Source: Azospirillum agricola (GTDB lineage Bacteria > Pseudomonadota > Alphaproteobacteria > Azospirillales > Azospirillaceae). Taken from it: 64,000 nucleotides of DNA. Under the pieces are notes generated by a model, which was not told where the DNA came from, did no database searches, and worked only from the letters and a program-made list of their open reading frames with translations. Each line of letters opens with the position of its first letter. Position 1 is the first letter of the stretch. Shown piece after piece: positions 48,322 through 57,189 of this stretch. Where the stretch lies: contig NZ_JAGINM010000003.1 of the NCBI RefSeq assembly GCF_017876095.1, forward strand, positions 251,491-315,490, read 5' to 3'. A program made the position numbers and the translations under genes.

Positions 48322-48337
48322 TCCGTATTGTTACGGA
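48322..48337. promoter_or_regulatory. palindrome TCCGTA-N4-TACGGA, copy 2
   Basis: Perfect 6-bp arms around TTGT, the same as at 48245, inside the A+T-rich core and 147 bases before the gdhA start codon. It probably controls gdhA, the rnk-like genes or both. Confidence 0.65.
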
Positions 48338-48484
48338 TATTTCGGTCCGGGTTTTTCCTGAGTAGAAGGAACCGGCCCGCGCACCCAGGGGGCGGCAAGG
48401 GGAACCCTGCGAAGGGACTGCCCGCCCCCGTCCGGCGCGCCGGGCCGATCCGACACTTGACCGATTTGATTGAGGGACAACGCG

Positions 48485-49744
48485 ATGGACGATTTGCTTG
48501 CGGGGGCGCTCAGCCGTCTGGACGAAGCGGCGAAGCATGTCGAGGTGGATTCCGAGGTTCTCGAAAAGCTGAAATACGCCAAGGAGACCTTGAGCGTCCG
48601 CCTGTCGGTGCGGATGGACGACGGCTCGCGCCGCTCCTTCCCGGCCTGGCGCTGCCGCTACGACGACACCCGCGGCCCGACCAAGGGCGGCATCCGTTTC
48701 CATCCGGGGTCCAACGTCGAGGAGGTGACGACGCTCGCCTTCTGGATGACCTTCAAGTGCGCGGTGATGAACCTGCCCTACGGCGGCGGCAAGGGCGCCG
48801 TGAAGGTCGATCCGCACAGCCTGTCCAAGTCCGAGCTGGAGCGGCTGTCGCGCGCCTACGTCCAGGCCTTCGCCGGCATGATCGGGCCGGACCGCGACAT
48901 CCCGGCGCCGGACGTCTACACCAACTCGATGATCATGGGCTGGATGGCCGACGAGTACAGCTCGATCGTCCGCCAGCCGAGCCCGGCGGTGATCACCGGC
49001 AAGCCGCTGCCGCTCGGCGGCTCGCTGGGCCGCGACGACGCCACGGCGCGCGGCGGCTACTACCTGCTCAAGCATCTCGAGGAGGAGCTGGGGCTGGCGA
49101 ACTCGGGCAAGCGCGTGGTGGTGCAGGGCTACGGCAACGCCGGCCTGCACATCGCCCGGCTGCTGCACGCCGACGGCTACCGCATCGTCGGCCTGTCGGA
49201 TTCGCGCGGCGCCATCGTCTGCGAGGACGGGCTCGATCCGGACGCCGTGCAGGCGGCCAAGGCGCGCGGCGGTTCGGTGACCGCCTTCGCCGGCGGCGGG
49301 GTCCGGGTGGTGGATGCCGACGCGATGCTGGCGATCCCCTGCGAGGTGCTGGTCCCGGCGGCGCTGGAGGACCAGATCCACGCCGGCAACGCCGGCTCGA
49401 TCAAGGCCCGCATCGTGCTGGAGCTGGCCAACGGCCCGGTCACGCCCGAGGCCGACCGCATCCTGGAGGGCAAGGGCGCCATCGTGCTGCCCGACATCCT
49501 GGCCAACGCCGGCGGCGTCACCGTGTCCTATTTCGAGTGGGTGCAGAACCGCCAGGGCTATTACTGGAACCTGAAGGAGATCCACGAGCGTCTGCGCACG
49601 ATCATGGAGACCGAGGGCCGCCGGGTGTGGGACATGCGGGAGTCCAAGGGCATTCCGATGCGGACCGCCGCCTACGCCCACGCGCTGGAGCGTCTGGCGA
49701 GCGCCATCGCCGCGCACGGCACGCAGCCCTTCTTCATCGGCTGA
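48485..49744 (+). CDS. gdhA: hexameric glutamate dehydrogenase, NAD(P)-dependent
   Basis: This 419-residue enzyme converts glutamate to 2-oxoglutarate and ammonium. Features are the substrate domain with GPTKGGIRFHP and the catalytic Lys in MNLPYGGGKGAVKVDP (about 100-115), DIPAPDVYTN, and the nucleotide loop VVVQGYGNAGLHIA (about 206). Its length matches the NAD-linked catabolic class rather than the 450-residue NADP class, but the cofactor is inferred. The ATG at 48485 has GAGGG eight bases upstream. A long hairpin follows the gene. Confidence 0.93.
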   Translation: MDDLLAGALSRLDEAAKHVEVDSEVLEKLKYAKETLSVRLSVRMDDGSRRSFPAWRCRYDDTRGPTKGGIRFHPGSNVEEVTTLAFWMTFKCAVMNLPYGGGKGAVKVDPHSLSKSELERLSRAYVQAFAGMIGPDRDIPAPDVYTNSMIMGWMADEYSSIVRQPSPAVITGKPLPLGGSLGRDDATARGGYYLLKHLEEELGLANSGKRVVVQGYGNAGLHIARLLHADGYRIVGLSDSRGAIVCEDGLDPDAVQAAKARGGSVTAFAGGGVRVVDADAMLAIPCEVLVPAALEDQIHAGNAGSIKARIVLELANGPVTPEADRILEGKGAIVLPDILANAGGVTVSYFEWVQNRQGYYWNLKEIHERLRTIMETEGRRVWDMRESKGIPMRTAAYAHALERLASAIAAHGTQPFFIG

Positions 49745-49768
49745 GGCCTTCCTGTAGGCGCTGATGCA

Positions 49769-49797
49769 AGCCCCTCTCCCCTCGCGGGAGAGGGGCT
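49769..49797. terminator. hairpin after gdhA (member of dispersed palindromes)
   Basis: A perfect 12-bp stem (AGCCCCTCTCCC with GGGAGAGGGGCT) and 5-base loop. It has no T tract, so it may act through Rho, RNA stability or antisense. Its sequence is a variant of the palindromes at 8131, 8261 and 24007. Confidence 0.6.
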
Positions 49798-49880
49798 GTG
49801 TTCCAGAACAGCCCCACCGCGCCGGGTGGTGGTGTATCCTGGCGGCCCTTCACGAGCGTGGACCGAAAGAAGCGTGTGAG

Positions 49881-51539
49881 ATGCCGTCGATGCCTGTCAC
49901 CCGGCCGGCCGGGGCCTTCCTGTCGGCCAGCCCGTCCGGCCGGGACCTGCTGCTGCTGTCGCTCGCCTTCATGGCGGTCTATCTGCCGCTCGACTGGCTG
50001 ACCTTCATCCACCCGCGCCCCAGCCTGAACATCACGCCGTGGAACCCGCCGGCCGGGCTGTTCATGGCGCTGCTGCTGTGGACGGGGGCGCGCGGCCTGC
50101 CGGTGGTGTACGTCACGCTGGTGGTCGCCGATCTGGTGGTGCGCGGGCATCCGGCCTCGGCCGGCTCGCTGCTGGCGTCAAATCTCGCCATCGTCGCCGG
50201 CTATGGGGTGGCCGCCCATGTCCTGCGCCGCCGGGTGGCGATCGACCCGGCGCTGGAGCGGGTCCGTGACGTCGGCTGGCTGGTCGGCGTCGCCTTCCTC
50301 AGCGCCGCCGCCGTCGCCCCGGTCTTCGTCGGAATCTTCGTGCTCGACGGAGCGATCGCCGCCGCCGACCTGCCGCTGCTGGCCTTCCAGTACTGGCTGG
50401 GCGACGCCATCGGCATCGCCGTGATGACCCCGTTCCTGCTGATCCTCCACCAGCCGGGGCGGACGCCGGCCTGGAGGCTGCCGAAACCGCCCTCGGCGGC
50501 CCAGACGGCGGCCACGGCGGCGGCGCTGCTGGTCGTCTTCCTGCCGGTCGGCGACGGCCGCTTCAACCTGTTCTACGTGCTGTTCCTGCCGCTGGTCTGG
50601 GTCGCCGTCTCGCACGGGCTGCCGGGGGCGGTGCTGACCGCGCTGGCCATCCAGAGCGGCCTGATCGCCGGGCTGCAACTGATCGGCTTCCCCCTGCACG
50701 CGGTCGTCTACCACCAGACGCTGATGCTGGCGCTCGCCATCACCGCGCTGTTCCTCGGCGCCCTGGTCAGCGAGCGCCGCCGGGTCGAGGCCCGGCTGCG
50801 CGAGCATCAGGCCGAGCTGGCCCACATCGCCCGGCTGGCGGTGACCGGCGAGATGGCGTCGGCCCTGGCGCACGAGCTGAATCAGCCGCTGCTGGCGGCG
50901 ATCAGCTACACCCGCGCCGCCCAGCGCGTGCTGGAGGGCTGCGAGGTTCCCCCGCGCGCCCACGAGCTGATCGACAAGGCGGTCGCCCAGGCGGAGCGGG
51001 CCGGCGAGGTCATCCGCGGTTTGCGCACCTTCCTCGGCAAGGGCTCGCCGCAGCTTGTGCCGGAACCCGCCGCCGGCATCGCCCGCGAGGCGGTGGCGCT
51101 GGTCCGCGCCGACGCCGCCTACAACCGGGTCGAACTCCGGCTGGACATGGCGGAGCCGCTGCCCGACGTTCTGGCCGACCGCATCCAGATCGAGCAGGTG
51201 CTCCTCAACCTCGTCCACAACAGCATCGAGGCCATCGCCGCCGCCGACAGCCCGGTCCGCGAGGTCGTCCTGCGGGTCCGCTCGGCACCGTCGGAGGGCG
51301 TCACCTTCGAGGTCGAGGACAGCGGCCCCGGCGTGCCGGCCGACATGGTGGACCGGCTCTATTCCCCCTTCGCCACCACCAAGCCGGCGGGGATGGGGCT
51401 GGGGCTGCCGATCTGCCGCTCGATCGTCGAGAGCCACGGCGGCCGGCTGTGGCTGTCGCGCAACTCCGGGCCAGGGCCAGGGGCGGGGCCGGCGGCGGCG
51501 CAGGGCGCTCAGTTCCGCATGTTCCTTCCAGCCGCCTGA
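49881..51539 (+). CDS. MASE1-domain membrane sensor histidine kinase
   Basis: This 552-residue kinase has an eight-helix MASE1-type sensor region (about 22-300, with WNPPAGLFMALLLWTG and PLLAFQYWLGDAIGIAVMTPFLLI). A FixL-like kinase core follows: H-box ALAHELNQPLLAAISYTRAAQR (His331), N-box LNLVHNSIEAI and GMGLGLPICRSIVESHGG. The signal is unknown. The ATG at 49881 has only a weak purine site. The response regulator gene follows after 19 bases, so they form a pair. Confidence 0.9.
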   Translation: MPSMPVTRPAGAFLSASPSGRDLLLLSLAFMAVYLPLDWLTFIHPRPSLNITPWNPPAGLFMALLLWTGARGLPVVYVTLVVADLVVRGHPASAGSLLASNLAIVAGYGVAAHVLRRRVAIDPALERVRDVGWLVGVAFLSAAAVAPVFVGIFVLDGAIAAADLPLLAFQYWLGDAIGIAVMTPFLLILHQPGRTPAWRLPKPPSAAQTAATAAALLVVFLPVGDGRFNLFYVLFLPLVWVAVSHGLPGAVLTALAIQSGLIAGLQLIGFPLHAVVYHQTLMLALAITALFLGALVSERRRVEARLREHQAELAHIARLAVTGEMASALAHELNQPLLAAISYTRAAQRVLEGCEVPPRAHELIDKAVAQAERAGEVIRGLRTFLGKGSPQLVPEPAAGIAREAVALVRADAAYNRVELRLDMAEPLPDVLADRIQIEQVLLNLVHNSIEAIAAADSPVREVVLRVRSAPSEGVTFEVEDSGPGVPADMVDRLYSPFATTKPAGMGLGLPICRSIVESHGGRLWLSRNSGPGPGAGPAAAQGAQFRMFLPAA

Positions 51540-51558
51540 CCGCACCGCGAGCCTGTTC

Positions 51559-52188
51559 ATGACCGATCCCACCGATTCCGCCGCCGCTCCCGAACCGGTC
51601 GTCTTCATCGTCGACGACGACGAGGCGGTGCGCGACGCGCTGGCGGCCCTGGTCGAGGTCGCCGGACTGAGCGTCCGCACCTTCGACAACGCGCTGGAGT
51701 TCCTGCACCGCCACGGCCCCGACCAGCCGGGCTGCGTGGTGGCCGACCTCCGCATGCCCTTCATGGACGGGCTGGAGCTTCAGGAGGAACTGGCGCGGCG
51801 CGGCTCGGGCATCCCCGTCATCGTCATCACCGCCCATGGGGAGGTCCGCGCCGCCGTCACCGCCCTCCAGGCCGGGGCGGTCGATTTCCTGGAGAAGCCG
51901 TTCGACGACGACGTGTTCCTGCGCCGGGTCCACGAGGCGTTGCAGCGCGACGCCCGCCAGCGCCGCGACCGTTCGGCGGCGGAATCGGCGCTGGCGCGGC
52001 TGGCGCTGCTCAGCGCGCGCGAGAAGGACGTCGCCGGGCTGATGGTCGAGGGCTGCACCAACAAGGCCATCGCCAACCGGCTGGGGATCGGCGTCCGCAC
52101 GGTCGAGACGCACCGGGCGAACATCCTCTCCAAGCTCGCCATCCGCACGGTTCCGGAGCTCATGCGGCTGTGGATGCACCTGGCGTGA
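51559..52188 (+). CDS. FixJ-family response regulator
   Basis: This 209-residue regulator has a receiver domain with FIVDDDEAVRDAL, phospho-acceptor Asp63 (VADLRMPFMDG) and the switch Lys in FLEKPFDDD. The C-terminal LuxR-type helix-turn-helix (about 150-205, LSAREKDVAGLMVEGCTNKAIANRLGIGVRTVETHRANILSKL) completes it. It is the cognate partner of the MASE1 kinase just before it. Its target genes cannot be told from the sequence. Confidence 0.94.
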   Translation: MTDPTDSAAAPEPVVFIVDDDEAVRDALAALVEVAGLSVRTFDNALEFLHRHGPDQPGCVVADLRMPFMDGLELQEELARRGSGIPVIVITAHGEVRAAVTALQAGAVDFLEKPFDDDVFLRRVHEALQRDARQRRDRSAAESALARLALLSAREKDVAGLMVEGCTNKAIANRLGIGVRTVETHRANILSKLAIRTVPELMRLWMHLA

Positions 52189-52313
52189 AGCGCGCTGTGG
52201 GCGGGCCGCCCGGCCGCTCGCCCGAAAAGAGAGTCCGGCGCCGATAAGAGGCTGGCATTTCCCCGCCGCGCAGGCACACTGACCGGCGGCTTGCCTGTTG
52301 CGGGGGTCGCGGG

Positions 52314-52775
52314 ATGATTCCGTTGCTTGCGCTGTTGATCGGCATCGTCACGGGGCTGCGCGCCATGACCGCGCCGGCCGTGGTGAGCTGGGCCGCCCAT
52401 CTCGGATGGATTCCGCTGACCCACGACGGGCTCGTCTGGCTCGCCCATCCCTGGGCGCACCGCATCCTGACGGCGCTGGCGGTCGCGGAGCTGGTCGCCG
52501 ACCAGCATCCCTCGACGCCGAGCCGCACCGTTCCCGTGCAGTTCGGCACCCGGATCCTGGCGGGGGCCCTGTGCGGGGCGGCGCTGTGCGGCGACCAGTG
52601 GACCCTGCTGATCGGGAGCGTCGCCGGGGCGGCCGGCGCCGTGATCGGCACCCTCGGCGGGCGGGCCGCCCGCGCCCGGCTGGCCGGGGCGTTCGGCAGC
52701 GACCGGCCGGCGGCGCTGATCGAGGACGCGGTCGCCATCGCCGGCGCGATCCTGATCGTGAGGATGATCCCATGA
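52314..52775 (+). CDS. DUF4126-like small membrane protein
   Basis: This 153-residue protein has about four hydrophobic segments, starting MIPLLALLIGIVTGLRAMTAPAVVSWAA and including AGALCGAALCGDQWTLLIGSVAGAAGAVIGTLGG, which fits the DUF4126 family. Function is unknown. Its stop overlaps the start of the flavoprotein gene (ATGA), so the two are translated together and the membrane protein may serve that enzyme. Confidence 0.75.
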   Translation: MIPLLALLIGIVTGLRAMTAPAVVSWAAHLGWIPLTHDGLVWLAHPWAHRILTALAVAELVADQHPSTPSRTVPVQFGTRILAGALCGAALCGDQWTLLIGSVAGAAGAVIGTLGGRAARARLAGAFGSDRPAALIEDAVAIAGAILIVRMIP

Positions 52776-54163
52776 GCGGTCCACAGAGTCGCCGTTTCGA
52801 CGCCATCGTCATCGGGGCCGGGCAGGCGGGGCCGTCGCTCGCCGGCCGGCTGACCGGGGCGGGGATGTCGGTCGCGCTGGTCGAGCGCCATCTGTTCGGC
52901 GGCACCTGCGTCAACACCGGCTGCATGCCGACCAAGACGCTGGTCGCCAGCGCCTACGCCGCGCATCTGGCCCGGCGCGGCGCCGAGTATGGGATTCTGT
53001 TCGACGCGCCCCCGCGCATCGACATGGCGCGCGTCAAGGCCCGCGCCGACACGGTGGCGGCCAACGCCCGCGCCAACGTCGAGGCGTGGCTGCGCGGCAT
53101 GGCCGGCTGCACGGTGATCGCCGGGCACGCCCGTTTCGAGGGGCCGGACCGGATCCGCGTCGGCGGCGAGTTGCTGACCGCCCCGCGCATCTTCGTGAAT
53201 GTCGGCGGCCGGGCGGCGGTGCCGGATCTGCCGGGCGTGCGGGACGTCCCCTACCTCACCAACCGCTCGATGCTGGAGCTCGACCGGGTGCCGGAGCATC
53301 TGGTGGTGATCGGCGGCAGCTACATCGGGCTCGAATTCGCCCAGATGCACCGCCGTTTCGGCGCCCGCGTCACCATCGTGGAGAAGGGCCCCCGCCTGAT
53401 CGCCCGCGAGGATTCCGACGTGTCGGACGCCGTCCGCGCCATCCTGGAAGCGGAGGGAATCGCCGTGCGCACCGGGGCGGACTGCATCCGCCTCGCGCCG
53501 CGCGGCGAGGGCGTGGCCGTCGGCGTCGATTGCCGGGCGGGGGATCCGGAGATCGTCGGGTCGCATGTCCTGCTCGCCGTCGGGCGGCGGCCCAACACCG
53601 ACGATCTCGGCCTCGACGCGGCGGGGGTCGTCACCGACGCGCGCGGCTACATCCAGGTCGACGACAGCCTCGCCACCAACGTTCCCGGCATCTGGGCGCT
53701 CGGCGACTGCAACGGCCGGGGCGCCTTCACCCACACCGCCTACAATGATTTCGAGATCGTTGCCGCCAACCTGCTCGACGGGGAGCGGCGGCGGGTGAGC
53801 GAGCGGGTGCCGGCCTACGCCCTCTACATCGACCCGCCGCTCGGCCGCGTCGGGCTGACGGAGGCGCAGGCGCGCGCCACCGGGCGGCCCCTGCTGGTCG
53901 CCCGGCGCCCGATGAGCCGGGTCGGGCGGGCGATCGAAAAGGGCGAGACGCAGGGGTTCATGGCCGCCGTCGTCGATGCCGAGACCAAGCTCATCCTCGG
54001 CGCCGCGATCCTCGGGACGGGCGGCGACGAGGCGATCCACGGCATCCTCGACGTCATGAGCGCGAAGCTGCCCTGCACCAGCCTGCAACGGGCGGTGCCG
54101 ATCCACCCGACCGTCTCGGAGCTGATCCCGACGCTGCTCGGCGACCTGCGGCCGGCGGGCTGA
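52772..54163 (+). CDS. MerA/dihydrolipoamide-dehydrogenase-like flavoprotein
   Basis: This 463-residue class I flavin disulfide reductase has the FAD motif IGAGQAG, the redox pair in GGTCVNTGCMPTK (about 44-50), the NAD(P) motif VIGGSYIGLEFAQMH and the second FAD motif WALGDCNGRGAFTH. The C-terminal dimerisation domain includes the His-Pro pair (VPIHPTVSEL). There is no N-terminal mercury-binding domain and no C-terminal Cys pair, so it is not a true mercuric reductase. It is coupled to the DUF4126 gene. The substrate is unknown. Confidence 0.88.
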   Translation: MSGPQSRRFDAIVIGAGQAGPSLAGRLTGAGMSVALVERHLFGGTCVNTGCMPTKTLVASAYAAHLARRGAEYGILFDAPPRIDMARVKARADTVAANARANVEAWLRGMAGCTVIAGHARFEGPDRIRVGGELLTAPRIFVNVGGRAAVPDLPGVRDVPYLTNRSMLELDRVPEHLVVIGGSYIGLEFAQMHRRFGARVTIVEKGPRLIAREDSDVSDAVRAILEAEGIAVRTGADCIRLAPRGEGVAVGVDCRAGDPEIVGSHVLLAVGRRPNTDDLGLDAAGVVTDARGYIQVDDSLATNVPGIWALGDCNGRGAFTHTAYNDFEIVAANLLDGERRRVSERVPAYALYIDPPLGRVGLTEAQARATGRPLLVARRPMSRVGRAIEKGETQGFMAAVVDAETKLILGAAILGTGGDEAIHGILDVMSAKLPCTSLQRAVPIHPTVSELIPTLLGDLRPAG

Positions 54164-54179
54164 GCGGATGCCGGCAAAT

Positions 54180-54194
54180 TGCGAATGACTTGCA
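54180..54194. promoter_or_regulatory. iron-box-like palindrome before hmuT
   Basis: TGCGAATGACTTGCA is a 7-1-7 imperfect palindrome of the Fur/iron-box type, 74 bases before the hmuT start. An adjacent CACTA-N5-TAGTG repeat overlaps its end (54193-54207). It is the likely site of iron repression of hmuTUV. Confidence 0.55.
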
Positions 54195-54267
54195 CTATCA
54201 AGTAGTGACGGCTAGGCTGAACGACCGCGCAGGAGCCTGAGACGCGAATGGCCGGGAGGATGCGAGG

Positions 54268-55146
54268 ATGATGGCGGAAGCTGTGCTGCGTCGCCGGACG
54301 CTGCTGGCCGGTCTGGCGGTGCTGCTGGTTCCGGGGGGAGGGCTGTCCCTCCGCGCCGCGTCGCCGGAGCGGATCGTGTCGCTCGGCGGCGCCGTGACCG
54401 AGACGGTCGAGGCGCTGGGCCGCGGCGGCGAACTGGTCGGGGTCGACCGCAGCAGCCTGTACCCGCCCGCCCTGGTGAATCCGTTGCCCAAGGTCGGTTA
54501 TTACCGCACCCTGGCGGCGGAGGGCATCCTGTCGCTGAACCCGACCCTGGTGCTGGCTTCCGACGACGCCGGCCCGCCCGCCACGCTGGAGCAGTTGGAA
54601 CGCGCGGGCGTCCGTCTGGTCCGCCTGCCCGAGGCGGTGGACGCCGAGGGTGCGGTCCGCATGATCCGCGCCATCGGCGCCGCGCTGGAGCGGCCGGCCG
54701 AGGGCGAGGCGCTGGCCGCCTCGCTGGAGCGTGATCTGGCGGCCCTGTCGGCGGCCCAGGCCGCTCGTCCGTCGGGACCGCGCGTGCTGTTCGTGCTGGG
54801 CGTCGGCAACGGCCCGCCGATGGTCGGCGGCCGCCGCACCGGGGCGGAGGGCATCATCCGGCTGGCCGGCGGCCGCAACGCCATCGACGGCTTCGAGGGC
54901 TACAAGCCGCTGTCGCCCGAGGCGGCCCTGGTCGCCGCCCCCGACCTGATCCTGACCACCGACCAGTCCCTGGCCCAGCTCGGCGGGCCGTCCGTTCTGC
55001 TGGCGCGGCCCGAACTGGCGGGGACGCCGGCCGGGCGGGCCGGGAAGGTCGTCGCCCTCGACGCCCTCTATCTTCTGGGTTTCGGCCCGCGCACGGGGCG
55101 GGCGGCGCGCGACCTCGCCAAGGCGCTGGCGGGGAAGGGCGGGTGA
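54268..55146 (+). CDS. hmuT: hemin ABC importer periplasmic binding protein
   Basis: This 292-residue protein has an export signal (LRRRTLLAGLAVLLVPGGGLSL). The mature segment ERIVSLGGAVTETVEALGRGGELVGVDRSSLYP continues to LPKVGYYRTLAAEGILSLNPTLVLAS, very close to HmuT/ShuT. The Tyr pair in that region includes the likely heme ligand. GGAGG precedes the start. It is first in hmuTUV; no hmuS or outer-membrane hemin receptor is adjacent. Confidence 0.9.
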   Translation: MMAEAVLRRRTLLAGLAVLLVPGGGLSLRAASPERIVSLGGAVTETVEALGRGGELVGVDRSSLYPPALVNPLPKVGYYRTLAAEGILSLNPTLVLASDDAGPPATLEQLERAGVRLVRLPEAVDAEGAVRMIRAIGAALERPAEGEALAASLERDLAALSAAQAARPSGPRVLFVLGVGNGPPMVGGRRTGAEGIIRLAGGRNAIDGFEGYKPLSPEAALVAAPDLILTTDQSLAQLGGPSVLLARPELAGTPAGRAGKVVALDALYLLGFGPRTGRAARDLAKALAGKGG

Positions 55147-56192
55147 CCGAGCTGGCCCTGCCGCGTCCCGCGACGGCCTGGGGACGCCGGCGGGCGGCGG
55201 CCCTGGCCGTCCTGGCGCTGGTGACGGCGCTCACCGCCTTCGCCTCGCTGCTGACCGGCGCCATGGCGATCGGGCCGGCGACCGTCTGGGCCGTCCTGGT
55301 CGACGGGGCTGGCGATCTCGGCCAGCGTGCCGCGATCCTCGATCTGCGGCTGCCGCGCACGCTGCTCGGTCTGCTGGTGGGGGCCGCGCTGGGGATGGGC
55401 GGGGCGACGTTGCAGGGGCTGTTCCGCAACCCGCTGGCCGACCCGACGCTGGTCGGCGTCTCGGGCGGGGCGGCCTTCGCCGCCGTGTCGGCCATCGTGC
55501 TGGGCGACGCGCTGCTGGCGACCGCACCGTGGCTGGCGCCCTGGTCGCGCTGGTTCATCGCCTTCGCCGCCTTTCTCGGCGCCGTGGCCGCGGCGCTCTG
55601 CGTGCTCGGGCTCGGGCGCGGCGTCGCGACCACCATGCTGCTCGCCGGCATCGGGGTGAACGCGCTCGCCATGGCGGGCATCGGCCTGTTGGTGTACGCC
55701 GCCAACGACCGGCAGCTTCGCGACATCACCTTTTGGAATCTCGGCAGCGTCGGCGGCGCCTCATGGCCGGCGGTGGCCGTGGTGGCCCCGCTGGTGCTGG
55801 CGGCGGCGGCGGTGATCCTGTCCTGCGCGCGCGGGCTCGACGCGCTGACGCTGGGCGACCGCGCGGCGGCGCATCTCGGCGTGCCGGTCGAGCGGCTGGG
55901 GCTGGTGGTGGTCGGCGGGGTGGCGCTGGCGGTGGGCGCGGCGGTGTCGCTGTCGGGGATCATCGGCTTCGTCGGGCTGGTCGTGCCGCATCTGGTGAGG
56001 CTGTGCGCCGGGCCGGACCACCGCACCCTGATCCCCGGCTCCGCCCTGCTGGGGGCGACGCTGATGGTCGCGGCCGACTGCCTGGCCCGCACCATCGTCG
56101 CCCCGGCCGAACTGCCGGTCGGTCTGGTCACCGCGCTGATCGGCACCCCCTTCTTCCTCTGGCTGATCCGCCGCCGGGGGAGCGCCGCATGA
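55143..56192 (+). CDS. hmuU: hemin ABC importer permease
   Basis: This 349-residue FecCD-family permease has about ten membrane helices. Motifs are LPRTLLGLLVGAALGMGGATLQGLFRNPLADPTLVGVSGGAA, DRAAAHLGVPVERLG and SLSGIIGFVGLVVPHLVRL. The GTG start overlaps the hmuT stop as GTGA. Two copies should form the inner-membrane channel fed by HmuT. Confidence 0.92.
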   Translation: MTELALPRPATAWGRRRAAALAVLALVTALTAFASLLTGAMAIGPATVWAVLVDGAGDLGQRAAILDLRLPRTLLGLLVGAALGMGGATLQGLFRNPLADPTLVGVSGGAAFAAVSAIVLGDALLATAPWLAPWSRWFIAFAAFLGAVAAALCVLGLGRGVATTMLLAGIGVNALAMAGIGLLVYAANDRQLRDITFWNLGSVGGASWPAVAVVAPLVLAAAAVILSCARGLDALTLGDRAAAHLGVPVERLGLVVVGGVALAVGAAVSLSGIIGFVGLVVPHLVRLCAGPDHRTLIPGSALLGATLMVAADCLARTIVAPAELPVGLVTALIGTPFFLWLIRRRGSAA

Positions 56193-56962
56193 TCGAGGCG
56201 CGCGGGATCGACGTCCGCCAGGGCCGGCGGCGGGTGCTCCACGGGGTCGACGCCACGGTGCGGGCTGGGCGGGTGCTGGCGCTGCTCGGTCCGAACGGAG
56301 CCGGGAAATCGACGCTGCTCGCCGCCATGGCCGGCGACCTGCGGCCCTCGGCCGGAAGCCTGACCTTCGAGGGCCGGCCGCTCGCCGCGTGGAGCCCGCG
56401 CGATCTGGCGCGCCGTCGCGCCGTCCTGCCGCAGCACGCCACCGCCGCCGCCGATTTCCTGGTCGAGGAGGTCGTCGCGCTCGGCCGGCTTCCCTTCGCC
56501 CGCAGCGCCGAGGCGCTGGACGACCGCGACGCCGTCGCCGCCGTGCTGCGCGACAGCGGGGCGGATTCGCTGGCCGGCCGCCGCTACGGCGCGCTGTCCG
56601 GGGGCGAGCGGCAGCGCGTGCAGTGGGCGCGGCTGCTGGCGCAGCTCTGGTCCCGCGCGCCGCGCCCGGCCGCCGTCCTGCTCGACGAACCGACGGCGGC
56701 GATGGACATGGTGCACCAGACCGGCGTGCTGCGGCAGGCGGCGGCGTTGGCCCGTCGGGGGTTGGCGGTGGCGGTGGTGCTGCACGACGTCAACGCGGCG
56801 GCGCTCCACGCCGACGACGCCCTTCTGCTGCGCGACGGGCGGGTCGTCGGCGCGGGGCCGGTCGGGGGGCTGTTGCAGCCCGGACCGCTCGCCGATTGCT
56901 TCGGCGTTCCGGTCGAACGCCTGACCCGTGCCGACGGCCGGCCGGCCTTCGTGGTGGGCTGA
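56189..56962 (+). CDS. hmuV: hemin ABC importer ATP-binding protein
   Basis: This 257-residue ATPase has Walker A GPNGAGKST (about 34), signature LSGGERQRVQWARLL and Walker B AVLLDEPTAAMDMVHQ, followed by VLHDVNAAALHADDALLLRDG. The Q-loop variant LPQHATAAADF matches HmuV. It overlaps hmuU as ATGA and ends the operon. Confidence 0.93.
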   Translation: MIEARGIDVRQGRRRVLHGVDATVRAGRVLALLGPNGAGKSTLLAAMAGDLRPSAGSLTFEGRPLAAWSPRDLARRRAVLPQHATAAADFLVEEVVALGRLPFARSAEALDDRDAVAAVLRDSGADSLAGRRYGALSGGERQRVQWARLLAQLWSRAPRPAAVLLDEPTAAMDMVHQTGVLRQAAALARRGLAVAVVLHDVNAAALHADDALLLRDGRVVGAGPVGGLLQPGPLADCFGVPVERLTRADGRPAFVVG

Positions 56963-57084
56963 TAAGGAATCCGCCGGCGAAACCTCCGTGTCCCGCCGTC
57001 GAAGGCGGGGCCGTCGGCGGCCGCTCCGGCCCTTCGCGGATGCGTCTGCGACTGACTGTCAGCAGTATTGGATCGGGCTGAAGG

Positions 57085-57105
57085 CGATAGTCATTCTCAA
57101 TGACT
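57085..57105. promoter_or_regulatory. Fur-like box, upstream copy
   Basis: AGTCATT-CTC-AATGACT is an inverted repeat at 57089-57105. Read on the minus strand, TGAGAATGACTATCG (from 57099 to 57085) matches 11 of 14 defined positions of the 7-1-7 Fur box. It lies 105 bases before the main Fur box. Confidence 0.5.
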
Positions 57106-57189
57106 GCCGATTGAGCCATTGCTTACAATATCGGCAGTCCGGCGATGCGGCGGTTCCTTCGCACCGTCACGGGATGCTGGGCGGTGTGA

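Larger units (their letters stand above)
48169..48484. other. divergent control region of rnk-like genes and gdhA
   Basis: These 316 bases contain no gene. An A+T-rich core (48280-48340) and two TCCGTA-N4-TACGGA palindromes make this a regulated divergent promoter. Confidence 0.65.

Noticed and set aside
52772-54163. Mercuric reductase and a mercury-resistance locus
   Set aside because: The protein lacks the N-terminal metal-binding domain and the C-terminal Cys pair, and no merR, merT or merP gene is nearby.
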